Source of the DNA: an uncultured Pelagibacteraceae bacterium
GTDB lineage: Bacteria; Pseudomonadota; Alphaproteobacteria; Pelagibacterales; Pelagibacteraceae
Reading direction: 5' to 3'
NCBI GenBank assembly: GCA_902572225.1
Contig: CACGFJ010000006.1
Span: forward strand, 1 to 46,074
Length of the DNA stretch: 46,074 nt
Shown: positions 1-10,061 of the stretch, piece by piece
How the letters are laid out: each line of letters opens with the position of its first letter
Numbering within the stretch: position 1 is the first letter of the stretch
Made by a program: the position numbers and the translations under genes
The notes under the pieces: generated by a model
The model's input: the letters and a program-made list of their open reading frames with translations, nothing else
Told to the model about the DNA's origin: nothing
The model's database searches: none

Positions 1-2
1 AA

Positions 3-545
3 TCGTACCTTTTTTTGGATTGGTACTTACCAGCAAATAAATTAATTATTCAAAAAGGACATTTAAAAAAAAATCTCAAAAAAATAATAGATAATTTGTA
101 TTTAAATTTAAAAATCAAACACAAAGTGTTTGTACATAGAGATTTTCACGTCTCAAATATGATGTTTTGTAAAAATAAAATCGCTTTAATAGATAGTCAA
201 GATGCTGTCTTGGGTAATCCAGCATATGATTTGGCCTCACTTATAGATGATGTTAGAATTAAAACCTCAAATAGTTTTAAGTCAAATATTTTGAAAGTAT
301 TTCTTAGTAAATTTAAGTATAAAACTGAATCTCAATTTATTAATGATTTTGAAATTTTATCTGTTTTAAGAAATCTAAAAATAATTGGTATATTCATAAG
401 ACTTGCAAAAAGAGATAAAAAAAGAAAATATCTAAAATTAATACCTTATGCGTGGAAATTAATCGATAATCGTATTAAAAATAATCCAAATTTCCATGAT
501 TTAAAAAATTTTCTACAAAAAAACCCAAAAATAAAAAAAATATGA
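3..545 (+). CDS. amgK: AmgK-like sugar kinase / aminoglycoside phosphotransferase family, 5' truncated by window start
   Basis: Reading frame is open to the window start (SYLFLDWYLPANKL...); kinase motif VHRDFHVSNMM and IDSQDAVLGNPAYDLASL; 4-bp overlap with a murU-like gene. Confidence 0.8.
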   Translation, partial: SYLFLDWYLPANKLIIQKGHLKKNLKKIIDNLYLNLKIKHKVFVHRDFHVSNMMFCKNKIALIDSQDAVLGNPAYDLASLIDDVRIKTSNSFKSNILKVFLSKFKYKTESQFINDFEILSVLRNLKIIGIFIRLAKRDKKRKYLKLIPYAWKLIDNRIKNNPNFHDLKNFLQKNPKIKKI

Positions 546-1234
546 AAATTAAAACAGCAATAATTTTATGTGCAGGATTTGGAAAAAGATTAATGCCATT
601 AACTGAGAAAACACCAAAACCACTCTTAAAAATTAATCAGATTAGCTTATTAGAAAATACTATAAACTTGATAAAAGTATTAGAAATAAAATCTTTAAAA
701 ATTAATACTTTCTATTTAAGTGATAAAATAAAAGATTTTATATTTTCAAATAATTTTGGTTTAGAAATTCAAATTATAGAAGATGGTAAAGAAATATTAG
801 ATACAGGGGGCGGTCTTTTAAATGTAGTAAATAATTCAGTTGAAACAGATTTTATAGTTTTTAATCCTGATACAATTTGGAACTCTGAATATGCAAATGA
901 AATTAAGAAGATGGAAAATATATATTTTAAAAATAACTTAGAAAATATTTTAATGGTTGTAAAAAAAGATTTAAGTTTTGATAAAAGATTTAAAGGCGAT
1001 TTTTCTCTAGCTGGTAATAATTTAAATAAAAATCATGACAAAAATTATATTTATTCGGGATGTCAAATTATAAATAAAAATATATTTAAAAATTTATCAA
1101 AAAAAATATTTTCGATGAATGAGATTTGGGACAAATATATTAAAAAGGATAATTTGCATGGTTTCGAAAGCAATATTGAATTTCTACATTTGACAGATAA
1201 AGAGATTTACGAAAAACTTCTGCAAAAAGGTTAG
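542..1234 (+). CDS. murU: Nucleotidyltransferase, N-acetylmuramate-1-phosphate uridylyltransferase-like (MurU)
   Basis: AIILCAGFGKRLMPLTEKTPKPLLKI nucleotidyltransferase signature; overlaps amgK by ATGA. Confidence 0.8.
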   Translation: MKIKTAIILCAGFGKRLMPLTEKTPKPLLKINQISLLENTINLIKVLEIKSLKINTFYLSDKIKDFIFSNNFGLEIQIIEDGKEILDTGGGLLNVVNNSVETDFIVFNPDTIWNSEYANEIKKMENIYFKNNLENILMVVKKDLSFDKRFKGDFSLAGNNLNKNHDKNYIYSGCQIINKNIFKNLSKKIFSMNEIWDKYIKKDNLHGFESNIEFLHLTDKEIYEKLLQKG

Positions 1235-1941
1235 AATTTAATTAAATCCCTAGATCTACTTTGATCGAGGTATTTAGCTTCTTTTAAATTTTTTTTTTCA
1301 AATTTCAAAAGTAGAGGATTTCCAGTTGGTATTTCCAGTTTGGAAATTTCATTGTCATCAATTTTAAATAAATATTTTAAAAGCGATCTAATAGAATTTC
1401 CATGAGCAGATATAATTGTGTTATCGTGTAAATTTTTCTCTATGTTTTCAACAAAATAGGGCACTACTCTATCATAAGTATCTTTTAAGGACTCTGTATC
1501 AGGAATTAAGTTACGAGGTATATCATTATAAATACTTATATTTTTTGGATGATATGGACTATTTGTATTCAATGGTTTTGGCGGATTATCCCAAGACCTT
1601 CTGAATTTGTGAACTTCTTCTTCTCCTAATTTTTTTTTCATTTCATCTTTATTTAATCCTGTAAGTGACCCGTAGTGCCTTTCATTTAATTGCCAGGCCT
1701 TGATTATATTATTTGGTTTTACTCTGATCGTATTTAAAATTAGTTTTAAGGTATCAATCGATCTTAGTTGATATGAAGTATAAAAATGTTTTATTTCTAA
1801 ATTTAATTTTTTTATAAACTCTCCAGCTTTACAGGCTTCTAATTTACCTTGTGGTGCAAGCTCAACGTCGACCCATCCTGTAAATTTATTTTCTAAATTC
1901 CATTCGCTTTGACCATGTCTAACAAGTATTAAGTGACTCAT
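1231..1941 (-). CDS. gpmA: 2,3-bisphosphoglycerate-dependent phosphoglycerate mutase
   Basis: LILVRHGQSEWNLENKFTGWVDVELAPQG, ERHYGSLTGLNK, SAHGNSIRSLLKYL motifs. Confidence 0.95.
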   Translation of the reverse strand: MSHLILVRHGQSEWNLENKFTGWVDVELAPQGKLEACKAGEFIKKLNLEIKHFYTSYQLRSIDTLKLILNTIRVKPNNIIKAWQLNERHYGSLTGLNKDEMKKKLGEEEVHKFRRSWDNPPKPLNTNSPYHPKNISIYNDIPRNLIPDTESLKDTYDRVVPYFVENIEKNLHDNTIISAHGNSIRSLLKYLFKIDDNEISKLEIPTGNPLLLKFEKKNLKEAKYLDQSRSRDLIKF

Positions 1942-1967
1942 TTGTGAAAATTTAATATAGATTAACT

Positions 1968-2339
1968 ATGAATTACTTAAAGCAGTTTTTTTATCTGTCT
2001 AACATAGTTTTATTTATTTTTTACTTATATCCTGGTAGTATTTTTGGATGTTTTATTTATAGTGATTGTAAAATTCAACCACAATTAACAAGAGATTTTT
2101 TAGTATCCTCAAATCATGTTTATGTTTTTTTTATTATATCAATTCTAGGATTAATTGCTTTTAAACATAAATTAAAAAATATATTTATTTATCTTATTTG
2201 TATTTCTATTGTTTTAGAAATCTTGCACTTAATTATTCCAGAAAGAGGATTTGAATTAGGTGATTTGTTTGGTAATATAATAGGTGTATTTATATCATTT
2301 TTAGTTTTTAAAATAATTTATAAAGGTAGATTGCAATGA
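1968..2339 (+). CDS. VanZ-like small membrane protein
   Basis: 123 aa, several hydrophobic segments, ERGFELGDLFGNIIGVFISFLVF resembles VanZ-family C-terminus. Confidence 0.6.
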   Translation: MNYLKQFFYLSNIVLFIFYLYPGSIFGCFIYSDCKIQPQLTRDFLVSSNHVYVFFIISILGLIAFKHKLKNIFIYLICISIVLEILHLIIPERGFELGDLFGNIIGVFISFLVFKIIYKGRLQ

Positions 2340-2644
2340 GTTCATTCGATGAAAGAAAAAAAGGTTTTGAAAAAAAATTTGCTCATGACGAGGAAAAACA
2401 ATTTAAAATTAATGCAAGAAAAAATAAATATTTAGGAGAGTGGGCCTCACAAATTTTGGGATATGATGAGGAAAAAAAAAATCAATATGTTCAAGATGTA
2501 ATTAAAGCAGATTTTGCCGAGGCAGGTGATGAAGATGTTTATAGAAAGCTTTATGAAGATTTAAAAGACAAAAATATATCCGAAGATCAAATTAGAAAAA
2601 AAATGCAAGAATGTAATGAAAAAGCAACTACTGAAGTTAGTTAG
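2336..2644 (+). CDS. DUF1476 family protein (alphaproteobacterial F1-ATPase inhibitory zeta subunit-like)
   Basis: MSSFDERKKGFEKKFAHDEEKQFKINARKNKYLGEWAS is characteristic of DUF1476. Confidence 0.85.
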   Translation: MSSFDERKKGFEKKFAHDEEKQFKINARKNKYLGEWASQILGYDEEKKNQYVQDVIKADFAEAGDEDVYRKLYEDLKDKNISEDQIRKKMQECNEKATTEVS

Positions 2645-3128
2645 TTTTCTATTTTTATTTACATTTGTAGCAACAAATTACCTACTGTCAGAAACAATCC
2701 TAATTTCAGATAAAGTTAAAATAATTGATGGTGATACAATCTTATTAGATAATAAAAAAATTCGTTTTTCAGGAATAGATGCACCAGAAACTAAATTTAA
2801 AGGAAAGCAACAGTTTTGCTTAAAAAATAAAAAAAAACTTAATTGTGGAGAAATTTCAAAAAATTCTCTTACAGAAAAAATTATAAATAAAAAATTAAAA
2901 TGTTTAATCGAGCCCCAAAAAGACTATTTTGGTAGGTATTTAGGAGAGTGTTTTATCAATAATGAGAGTGTTTCAGCTTACATGGTAAGAAATGGATTAG
3001 CCTTTGACTATCCAAAATATTCAAAAAAAAAATATTCTAAAGATCAAATTTATGCAAAAAACAACAAGTTAGGTTTATGGGGTATGGAATTTGATTATCC
3101 ATGGATATGGAGAAAAAATAATAGATAA
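2616..3128 (+). CDS. Secreted thermonuclease-like (SNase) protein
   Basis: N-terminal signal peptide; VKIIDGDTILLDNKKIRFSGIDAPE, GRYLGECFINNESVSAYMVRNGLAFDY. Confidence 0.85.
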   Translation: MKKQLLKLVSFLFLFTFVATNYLLSETILISDKVKIIDGDTILLDNKKIRFSGIDAPETKFKGKQQFCLKNKKKLNCGEISKNSLTEKIINKKLKCLIEPQKDYFGRYLGECFINNESVSAYMVRNGLAFDYPKYSKKKYSKDQIYAKNNKLGLWGMEFDYPWIWRKNNR

Positions 3129-3141
3129 TTTATATTAAACT

Positions 3142-3741
3142 GTGATTCTTTTTAGAAAGTATTTTTTATTTTTTGGTCTATTATTTTTAACTGCTTGCTC
3201 ATCGATACCACAAAATACAGCAGATGGCTGTTCAATATTTTCTGAGAGATATCTTTGGTATAAACACGCGAAAAAAACTGAAAAAAAGTGGGGAACACCA
3301 ATTAACTTACAATTAGCAATAATAAAAATGGAATCTGATTTTGACTGGCTTGCTAAGCCTGCACGTCAAAAATTATTTAAACTTATACCTTATAAAAGAC
3401 CTTCTAGCTCATTTGGATACTCACAAGCTATTAAAGGTACTTGGAAACAATATAAAGATGAGACTGGAAATAAATATGCTTTAAGAACTAGATTTAAAGA
3501 TAGTGTTGATTTTATTGGCTGGTATACAAACAAAACGGAAAAAATTTTAAAGGTTTCAAAAAAAGATGCTTTCAGACAATATATTGCTTATCATGAAGGC
3601 TGGGGAAATTATAAAAATTATAAAAGCAATCAGAAAGTTATAGTATTGGCAAAAAAAGTAGAGGGTTATTCAAATAAATTCAAGAAGCAGCTTAATAAAT
3701 GTAGTAAATCTTTGACTACTAAAAAATATATTATTTTTTAA
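3142..3741 (+). CDS. Transglycosylase SLT-domain lipoprotein
   Basis: GTG start; lipobox-like FLTACSS; LAIIKMESDFDW and SSSFGYSQAIKGTW SLT-like motifs. Confidence 0.75.
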   Translation: MILFRKYFLFFGLLFLTACSSIPQNTADGCSIFSERYLWYKHAKKTEKKWGTPINLQLAIIKMESDFDWLAKPARQKLFKLIPYKRPSSSFGYSQAIKGTWKQYKDETGNKYALRTRFKDSVDFIGWYTNKTEKILKVSKKDAFRQYIAYHEGWGNYKNYKSNQKVIVLAKKVEGYSNKFKKQLNKCSKSLTTKKYIIF

Positions 3742-6700
3742 TCAACTGCTTTTCTAGCTCCAGATCTACCGCGTCTATTCTCTTGGTATTTTTTGCTAGT
3801 GTTAAATACATAGTTGGCGTCACATATAATGTAAAGAATGTAGAAATAATCATTCCACCAAAGATTGTTGATCCAACTGCTAATCTAGACGCCTCACCTG
3901 CGCCCGGACCTATGTTACCTACTATAAGAGGTAACATTGCAATCATGGTGCTTAATGAAGTCATTATAATTGGTCTTATTCTTAATTTACAAGCTTCCAT
4001 CAATGCTTCCTCAATTTTTGCGCCAGTTGTTCGAATTTGATTAGTATAGTCAACGATAAGAATACTATTTTTTGTGGATATACCGATTAATATAATCAAG
4101 GCGATTTGTGAAAATATATTTATCGAACTATTTAGAAATAAAATGAATACAAGACCACCAAAAACTGCAAGAGGAACAGTCAATATAATAATAAAAGGAT
4201 GGACAAACGAATTAAAAGTAGCAGCCATAACTAAATATGCAGTTATTAATGCTAAAGCGAAAATAAGAAATATTTCGTTACTAGTCTCTTTTAGTTCTTC
4301 GGACTTACCTTTCCAAGTTATTTGATTTTGAGGAGCAACTCGCAACATTACATCTTCTAAATATTTTATAGCTTCAGATAATGTATATTCTTCAGATAAA
4401 GCTGCTGAGATAGTTACTGCTCTTTGTCTATTATATCTAGGTAATGACTCAGCGGTTCCTTTCTCTTCAAACTCTACCAAACTTGCAACAGATACTAATT
4501 TTCCAGTAGTTTCAGATCTTACAAAAATCTTTGATAAGCCATCTTTATCTCGTCTATCTGCTAAATATTGCTGAAGAATTATGGGGTATTCTCTTCCTTC
4601 TTTATTATATGTTGTAACCCTCTTTCCACCGTATAATGTTTCGAGAGTTCTACCAATATTTTCTATTGAAACACCTAAATCATTTGCTCGATTTTTATTT
4701 GTGATTAATTTTACTTCAGGTTTATTTTTTGTGTAATCACTTTCAATTCTAAACATATTTCTATTTCTTCTTAGCTCTCTTAAAACTTGACTTTGAATTT
4801 GCTCTAACTCTTCATAACTTGTTCCATAAATCACCATTTGAACTGGTTTATTGTAGCTAGAAACTCTTATGGATTGAGGTGATATAGGAAACGCAAACGT
4901 TTCTGGCACACTAACAACTTGACCAATAGCTTCTCTTAAAACAACTTGTGTGCTCTTTTCTCTATTTTTCCATTCATCTAAAAGTGCAATTATAATAAAA
5001 GTATTATATGAAGTTGCGGACTTACCGAAACCAGGTACCCTCATAATTAATCTTTGGTAAGGGCTGTCTTCTGCTTGTAACAATTTTAATATTCTTCCCT
5101 CAATTATTTGGGCCTTTTCTTGTGTGTACTCGAATGAACTTCCTTCATCAGTAGAACCAATTATTAAATAAGCTCCCCTATCTTCTAATGGTATCAATTC
5201 TTTTTTAGTAAAGTTAAATAAATAAATTGAAGCTGCAATTAATAGAATTATAAATATCGAAATTGTTTTCTGTTTATTAATCCAAAATTTTAAGGTATCG
5301 GTATAAAATTCTGTAAAAGATTTAAATCCATTATTGAATTTTTTTACAAAAAAATTAATTCTTTCCTTTTTATTTAAAAACTTACTTCCTAACATTGGTG
5401 AAAGAGTTAAAGCCACAAACGAAGAAACAACAATTGAGAAAGATAGTGCTATTGCAGTTTCCTTAAACAAGGTACCAGCTATACCCTCAATAAAAATTAA
5501 AGGTAAAAAAACTGCAACTAAGATTAAAGTTGTAGCTATTATCGCAAATGTTATTTGTTTTGAGCCTTTATAAGCAGCTACAAGTGGCGTTTCTCCTTTT
5601 TCAATTCTTGTATAAATTGCATCTGTCATTATTACAGAATCATCAGTTATTATTCCAATTGCTAAAATAAAACTTAGGAGAACAAATATATTTATAGAAA
5701 GATCAAATATATATAAACCTAAAAACGAACCAATTAAACTTACTGGCAAAGCTACAGCTGGTACAATTACAGCTTTTAGGTTTCCTAAAAACAAGTAAAT
5801 TATTACTACAACCAAAATAAAAGCAATAATTAAACTTTTATAAACTTCCTGTATTGCAGTTCCTACGTAAGTTGCTCTATTAAATGCTATTTCTAACTTT
5901 AAACCATCTGGTAACGATTGATTTAAAACGTTTATTTTCTCTTTAATTTGATTTGAAAGTTCGACAGTTGATGCTCCACTTTTTGCGTATATTCCAATCC
6001 CAACTGTTTTTAAATTAGCTGCATTTTTTCTTTGAGCTTTAAATAAAGTTTTCTCAGAAACTGGACCAAGCTCAACATTTGCAATATCAGAAAGAGTTGT
6101 GACTTTATCTTTGTTTTTCTTAAGAGGAAGCTTTTTGATTGTTTCAATGTTAGAGTAAGACTTATCAATATTAAGAGTTAAATCTTTGTTACTAGCTTCT
6201 AAAGTTCCAGCGGGGATGTTTATATTTTCATTTCTTAATGCTCTCTCGACTTCCTGAATAGTAAGATTATTGGCTGCTAATTTGATAGGATCTACCCAAA
6301 CTCTAACACTTAGCTCTCTTAATCCACCGACTAAAATTCTACCAACATTTGGTACGCTCGAAAAGGCATCTATAAGATATCTTTCTGCATAATCACCCAA
6401 ATCCAAATCATTCCAAGTTGGTGATGAAAGCGCAACCCACATAGTAGTTGTAAAACCTGCTGCTTGTTTCAAAATTTGAGGCGGGTTTGCTTGATCTGGC
6501 AAATTGTCCGCAACTCTTGATACTCTTTCTCTTATGTCATTTGCTGCATCATCTAAATCTATATCTGTATTAAAATAAATATTTATTCTACTTCTTCCAT
6601 TAAGCGAACTAGAATCAATGTTCTTAATTCCTTCCGCTCCTCCTATAACATCTTCTATTTTTTGTGTTATTTCTTCATCAACAATTTCAGCTGAAGCAGA

Positions 6701-6859
6701 TTTATAATCAGTTTGTACCTGTACTACTGGAGGCTGAATGCCATCTGGTAATTCTCTAACAGGTAATTCCCAAAATACAAAAATTCCAAAAATAATTAGT
6801 ATCATTGACATTACCCATGCAACGACAGGTCTTTTAATACTAACTTCAGTTATATACAT
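3731..6859 (-). CDS. RND-family efflux transporter permease
   Basis: 1042 aa; FVLLSFILAIGIITDDSVIMTDAI and IALIILIGISTKNSILIVDYTNQ typical of AcrB/MexF-like permeases. Confidence 0.95.
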   Translation of the reverse strand: MYITEVSIKRPVVAWVMSMILIIFGIFVFWELPVRELPDGIQPPVVQVQTDYKSASAEIVDEEITQKIEDVIGGAEGIKNIDSSSLNGRSRINIYFNTDIDLDDAANDIRERVSRVADNLPDQANPPQILKQAAGFTTTMWVALSSPTWNDLDLGDYAERYLIDAFSSVPNVGRILVGGLRELSVRVWVDPIKLAANNLTIQEVERALRNENINIPAGTLEASNKDLTLNIDKSYSNIETIKKLPLKKNKDKVTTLSDIANVELGPVSEKTLFKAQRKNAANLKTVGIGIYAKSGASTVELSNQIKEKINVLNQSLPDGLKLEIAFNRATYVGTAIQEVYKSLIIAFILVVVIIYLFLGNLKAVIVPAVALPVSLIGSFLGLYIFDLSINIFVLLSFILAIGIITDDSVIMTDAIYTRIEKGETPLVAAYKGSKQITFAIIATTLILVAVFLPLIFIEGIAGTLFKETAIALSFSIVVSSFVALTLSPMLGSKFLNKKERINFFVKKFNNGFKSFTEFYTDTLKFWINKQKTISIFIILLIAASIYLFNFTKKELIPLEDRGAYLIIGSTDEGSSFEYTQEKAQIIEGRILKLLQAEDSPYQRLIMRVPGFGKSATSYNTFIIIALLDEWKNREKSTQVVLREAIGQVVSVPETFAFPISPQSIRVSSYNKPVQMVIYGTSYEELEQIQSQVLRELRRNRNMFRIESDYTKNKPEVKLITNKNRANDLGVSIENIGRTLETLYGGKRVTTYNKEGREYPIILQQYLADRRDKDGLSKIFVRSETTGKLVSVASLVEFEEKGTAESLPRYNRQRAVTISAALSEEYTLSEAIKYLEDVMLRVAPQNQITWKGKSEELKETSNEIFLIFALALITAYLVMAATFNSFVHPFIIILTVPLAVFGGLVFILFLNSSINIFSQIALIILIGISTKNSILIVDYTNQIRTTGAKIEEALMEACKLRIRPIIMTSLSTMIAMLPLIVGNIGPGAGEASRLAVGSTIFGGMIISTFFTLYVTPTMYLTLAKNTKRIDAVDLELEKQLIKK

Positions 6860-6866
6860 GTATTAA

Positions 6867-7883
6867 TTATTTTTTATTTTCTTGTTTTTCAGAGTCAGAC
6901 TTTTTAAATATATTTAATTTTTGTAACCACGCAAACATACCATTCTTGTTTTCTTTAGTATCTTTTTTCTTTTTTCCACCCCAACCAGATTTGTTTTGAT
7001 TTGCTACTTTAGCACCCTTTTTTATAGGTCTTATTATTAAATTTGGTCTGACTTTTTTTGTACCCTCAGCAACAACTTTGTCACCAACTTTTAGACCATT
7101 TAAAACTTCAACAAAACCCAGGTATCTATCGCCGGTATCAATATTTGTTTTTAATACCTTATTTTTTTCGTCAACTTTATAGATAAATATATTATCACCT
7201 TCCACTATTGTGCTGGTATCTGGGATACTTAAGCTTTCTCTTGTATCATATTTTATTGAAATTTCTAAAAATGAGCCAGGCAAAATTTCACCAGATGTAT
7301 TGTCCATTTTTATCCTTGTTGGTAATGATCTAGTATCCTCACTAATTCGACTAGCTAACGAGTCAACTTGACCTTTATATGTTTTATCTTTGTATCCAGA
7401 AAATTTTATATCAACAGGTAAACCAACCTTAATAAATGGTACAAACATTTCAGGTATATCTACATCACAATAGATAATACTGGTATTTTCGAGATTAACT
7501 AAGATTGAAGATTTTGAAACTTCGATGTCTTCTGAAAATTCTCTTTTTCCAATTGTTCCATCAAACTGAGCAGTAATTTTTCTATTTTTAAGTTCTGCAA
7601 TTACATCACCTTTTTTTACTTTTTGATTAAAGTTGATAGGTTTAAGTATTTCATACTTCTCAATTTTATAGGATTGTGTTTTAAATGGTCTTGCTGTCCC
7701 GTATGTGCTTATTAAATTTTCAAAAACTCTATTTTCAGCTGCAGTAACAATTATTCCTGGAGGTGGTCTTTTACTAAATTTCTTCTTAAAATGATTTCCA
7801 ATCATTGTTCTACCAACAATCACTGTAGCTATAATTAAAAAGAAAATTATTATTATGCTTGTAATTTTTGTTGATCTTTTCAT
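6867..7883 (-). CDS. RND efflux periplasmic adaptor subunit
   Basis: Membrane anchor, PPGIIVTAAENRVFENLISTYGTARP, barrel-sandwich region; 7 bp upstream of the RND permease. Confidence 0.9.
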   Translation of the reverse strand: MKRSTKITSIIIIFFLIIATVIVGRTMIGNHFKKKFSKRPPPGIIVTAAENRVFENLISTYGTARPFKTQSYKIEKYEILKPINFNQKVKKGDVIAELKNRKITAQFDGTIGKREFSEDIEVSKSSILVNLENTSIIYCDVDIPEMFVPFIKVGLPVDIKFSGYKDKTYKGQVDSLASRISEDTRSLPTRIKMDNTSGEILPGSFLEISIKYDTRESLSIPDTSTIVEGDNIFIYKVDEKNKVLKTNIDTGDRYLGFVEVLNGLKVGDKVVAEGTKKVRPNLIIRPIKKGAKVANQNKSGWGGKKKKDTKENKNGMFAWLQKLNIFKKSDSEKQENKK

Positions 7884-7886
7884 ATT

Positions 7887-8699
7887 TTATATTTTACCAT
7901 ATTCAGCCCATGAACCATCATAAATGACTGGAAGATATTTATTATTTACTTGAGAATATGCAAGTGCCAAAACACATGCTGTGATCCCAGAACCGCAAGA
8001 AAACACTACATTTACTGGGTCATTTAAAGATAAATCTTTAAAATAAGAAGAAATTTCAGATTTACTTTTAAAAGTAAAATCGTCATTGATAAGGGTTTTA
8101 AACGGTAAGCAAATTGAATTAGGAATTGAACCACTTCTTACATTTTTTCTTGGGTCTGGAGTTGTGCCATTAAAACGATCTTTGCTTCTCGCATCAACTA
8201 AATCAAATTTTTTTTTAATTATATTTTGGTCAATCTGATCTTTGCTCTTAACCATTCCATTATTTTCTTTTGCTTTATAGCTAGCTGTTTGAATAATTAT
8301 ATTATTAGCAGAAGTTATTCTTTTTTCTTTTTTCCATTTATTAAAACCTCCATCTAAAACATGTACTTTCTTTTTATCATGGCCAAAGTAAATTAAATTA
8401 AACCATACTCTACAAGCACTTAAAACATCAGAATTATCATAAATCACAATTTCGTCTTCGTTAGATATGCCCATAGATGATAGTATATTTTCCCACGAAC
8501 TAATGTCCGTTAACATATGTGGTAAGTCGGTTGATTTATTACAATTTTTGTCGATATCAAAAAAAATTGCATTTGGTATATGCTCTTTATTAAATTCTTC
8601 TTTACCATCTCTATTTGTTGCAGGCATATGCCAAGAGCCATCAATTATTTTTACATTTGAGAGATTTTTTTCTAGCCACTCAGTTGATATAAGTGACAT
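7887..8699 (-). CDS. sseA: Sulfurtransferase (3-mercaptopyruvate sulfurtransferase / rhodanese tandem)
   Basis: STEWLEKNLSNVKIIDGSWHMP; active-site loop FSCGSGITACVLALA. Confidence 0.9.
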   Translation of the reverse strand: MSLISTEWLEKNLSNVKIIDGSWHMPATNRDGKEEFNKEHIPNAIFFDIDKNCNKSTDLPHMLTDISSWENILSSMGISNEDEIVIYDNSDVLSACRVWFNLIYFGHDKKKVHVLDGGFNKWKKEKRITSANNIIIQTASYKAKENNGMVKSKDQIDQNIIKKKFDLVDARSKDRFNGTTPDPRKNVRSGSIPNSICLPFKTLINDDFTFKSKSEISSYFKDLSLNDPVNVVFSCGSGITACVLALAYSQVNNKYLPVIYDGSWAEYGKI

Positions 8700-9145
8700 T
8701 AGAAACTTTTTTCCAAATATTTCTGATGATAATCCTCGGCTTTGTTATAATTTTTTGATTTTGATATTTTGGTAACGATTTTACCCTTAAATTTTTCATT
8801 AATTTCTTTCAATACTTTGTTAGCGATTTTATTTTGATTTTCATCATGAACAAATATTTCACTTCTATACTGAGTACCTACATCTGGACCTTGCCGGTTT
8901 AAAGTAGTTGGATCATGAAATTCAAAAAAGTTTCTTATTATTTCCTCATAAGAAATTTTAGTATTATCAAATTCAACTTTAACTACTTCTGCGTGATTGG
9001 TGTCACCATAACATACTTCTTTATAAGATGTCTTCTCAGTATTACCTCCACAATATCCAACCTCTGTATTTATTACTCCATCTAACTTACTAAATTTTAT
9101 TTCGGGTCCCCAAAAACATCCAAGTGCTAAAGTTGCTATTTCCAT
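8699..9145 (-). CDS. msrA: Peptide-methionine (S)-S-oxide reductase
   Basis: GCFWGPEIKFSKLDGVINTEVGYCGG, NFFEFHDPTTLNRQGPDVGTQYRS. Confidence 0.95.
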   Translation of the reverse strand: MEIATLALGCFWGPEIKFSKLDGVINTEVGYCGGNTEKTSYKEVCYGDTNHAEVVKVEFDNTKISYEEIIRNFFEFHDPTTLNRQGPDVGTQYRSEIFVHDENQNKIANKVLKEINEKFKGKIVTKISKSKNYNKAEDYHQKYLEKSF

Positions 9146-9179
9146 TGCTAAAAATTTTAATTAATCTAAAGTTATTATC

Positions 9180-10061
9180 ATGCTTTCCAAAAATCAATTA
9201 GGCTTTTTTTACATGTTTTTATCAATATGTGCCTTTTCATTTATGGATGTAATAGTCAAGTGGTCATCAGATTATCCAATTGGACAGGTAATGTTTTTTA
9301 GAGGTCTATTTGGTCTTTTGCCAATAATTTTTTTAGTTCCTAAGACAAGATTTAGAGATTTTTACAAAACAAATAGACCAGGATTACATTTAATTAGATG
9401 TTGTTCAGGACTGATAGCTTTAGCTGCAATATTTTTGGCACTAAGAAACCTACCACTTGCAACAGTTACAAGTATTTCATTTGCTGCACCTATATTTACA
9501 ACTTTGCTATCAATATTTTTACTAAGTGAGAAAGTAGGAGTATATAGATGGGCCGCAGTATTTGTTGGTTTTATTGGTGTTTTAGTAATTACCCAACCAG
9601 GATTTTCTAGCTTAAATATTTATTATTTATTTCCAATAATCTTTTGTATTGGAATGTCTTACGTTGCAATTACAATTAGAAAACTTTCATCCACAGAACC
9701 AGTCTGGTTGATCTCATTCTTTTTTTCTTTTGCAATTACAGTTGTTGGAGTTTTATCAATACCATTTGGGTGGATCATGCCAACTTTCAATGATTTCTTA
9801 CTATTATGTACAATTGGCTTGTTGGGAGGAACAGCTAATTTATTATTAAGTCAATCATATAAATTATCCGAGGTTTCTCTGGTTACACCTCTTAAATATT
9901 TAGGATTAATATTTGCAATATCTTTTGGATATTTTATTTGGGATGAAATTCCCACAACTAAAACATTGATGGGTGCTTCACTGGTAATAATATCATCAAT
10001 CATTATATTTCGAAGAGAAATATATTTAAATAAACAAGTAACGGTAAGTAGAAATGAGTAA
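9180..10061 (+). CDS. DMT family (EamA) transporter
   Basis: About 10 TM segments; internal EamA repeats (FRGLFGLLP..., LLGGTANLLLSQSYKLSEVSLVTPLKYLGLIFA). Confidence 0.9.
   Translation: MLSKNQLGFFYMFLSICAFSFMDVIVKWSSDYPIGQVMFFRGLFGLLPIIFLVPKTRFRDFYKTNRPGLHLIRCCSGLIALAAIFLALRNLPLATVTSISFAAPIFTTLLSIFLLSEKVGVYRWAAVFVGFIGVLVITQPGFSSLNIYYLFPIIFCIGMSYVAITIRKLSSTEPVWLISFFFSFAITVVGVLSIPFGWIMPTFNDFLLLCTIGLLGGTANLLLSQSYKLSEVSLVTPLKYLGLIFAISFGYFIWDEIPTTKTLMGASLVIISSIIIFRREIYLNKQVTVSRNE

Noticed and set aside
3783-5573. Three plus-strand ORFs (3783, 4074, 5334) inside the RND pump gene
   Set aside because: Antisense shadows of a conserved 1042-aa transporter
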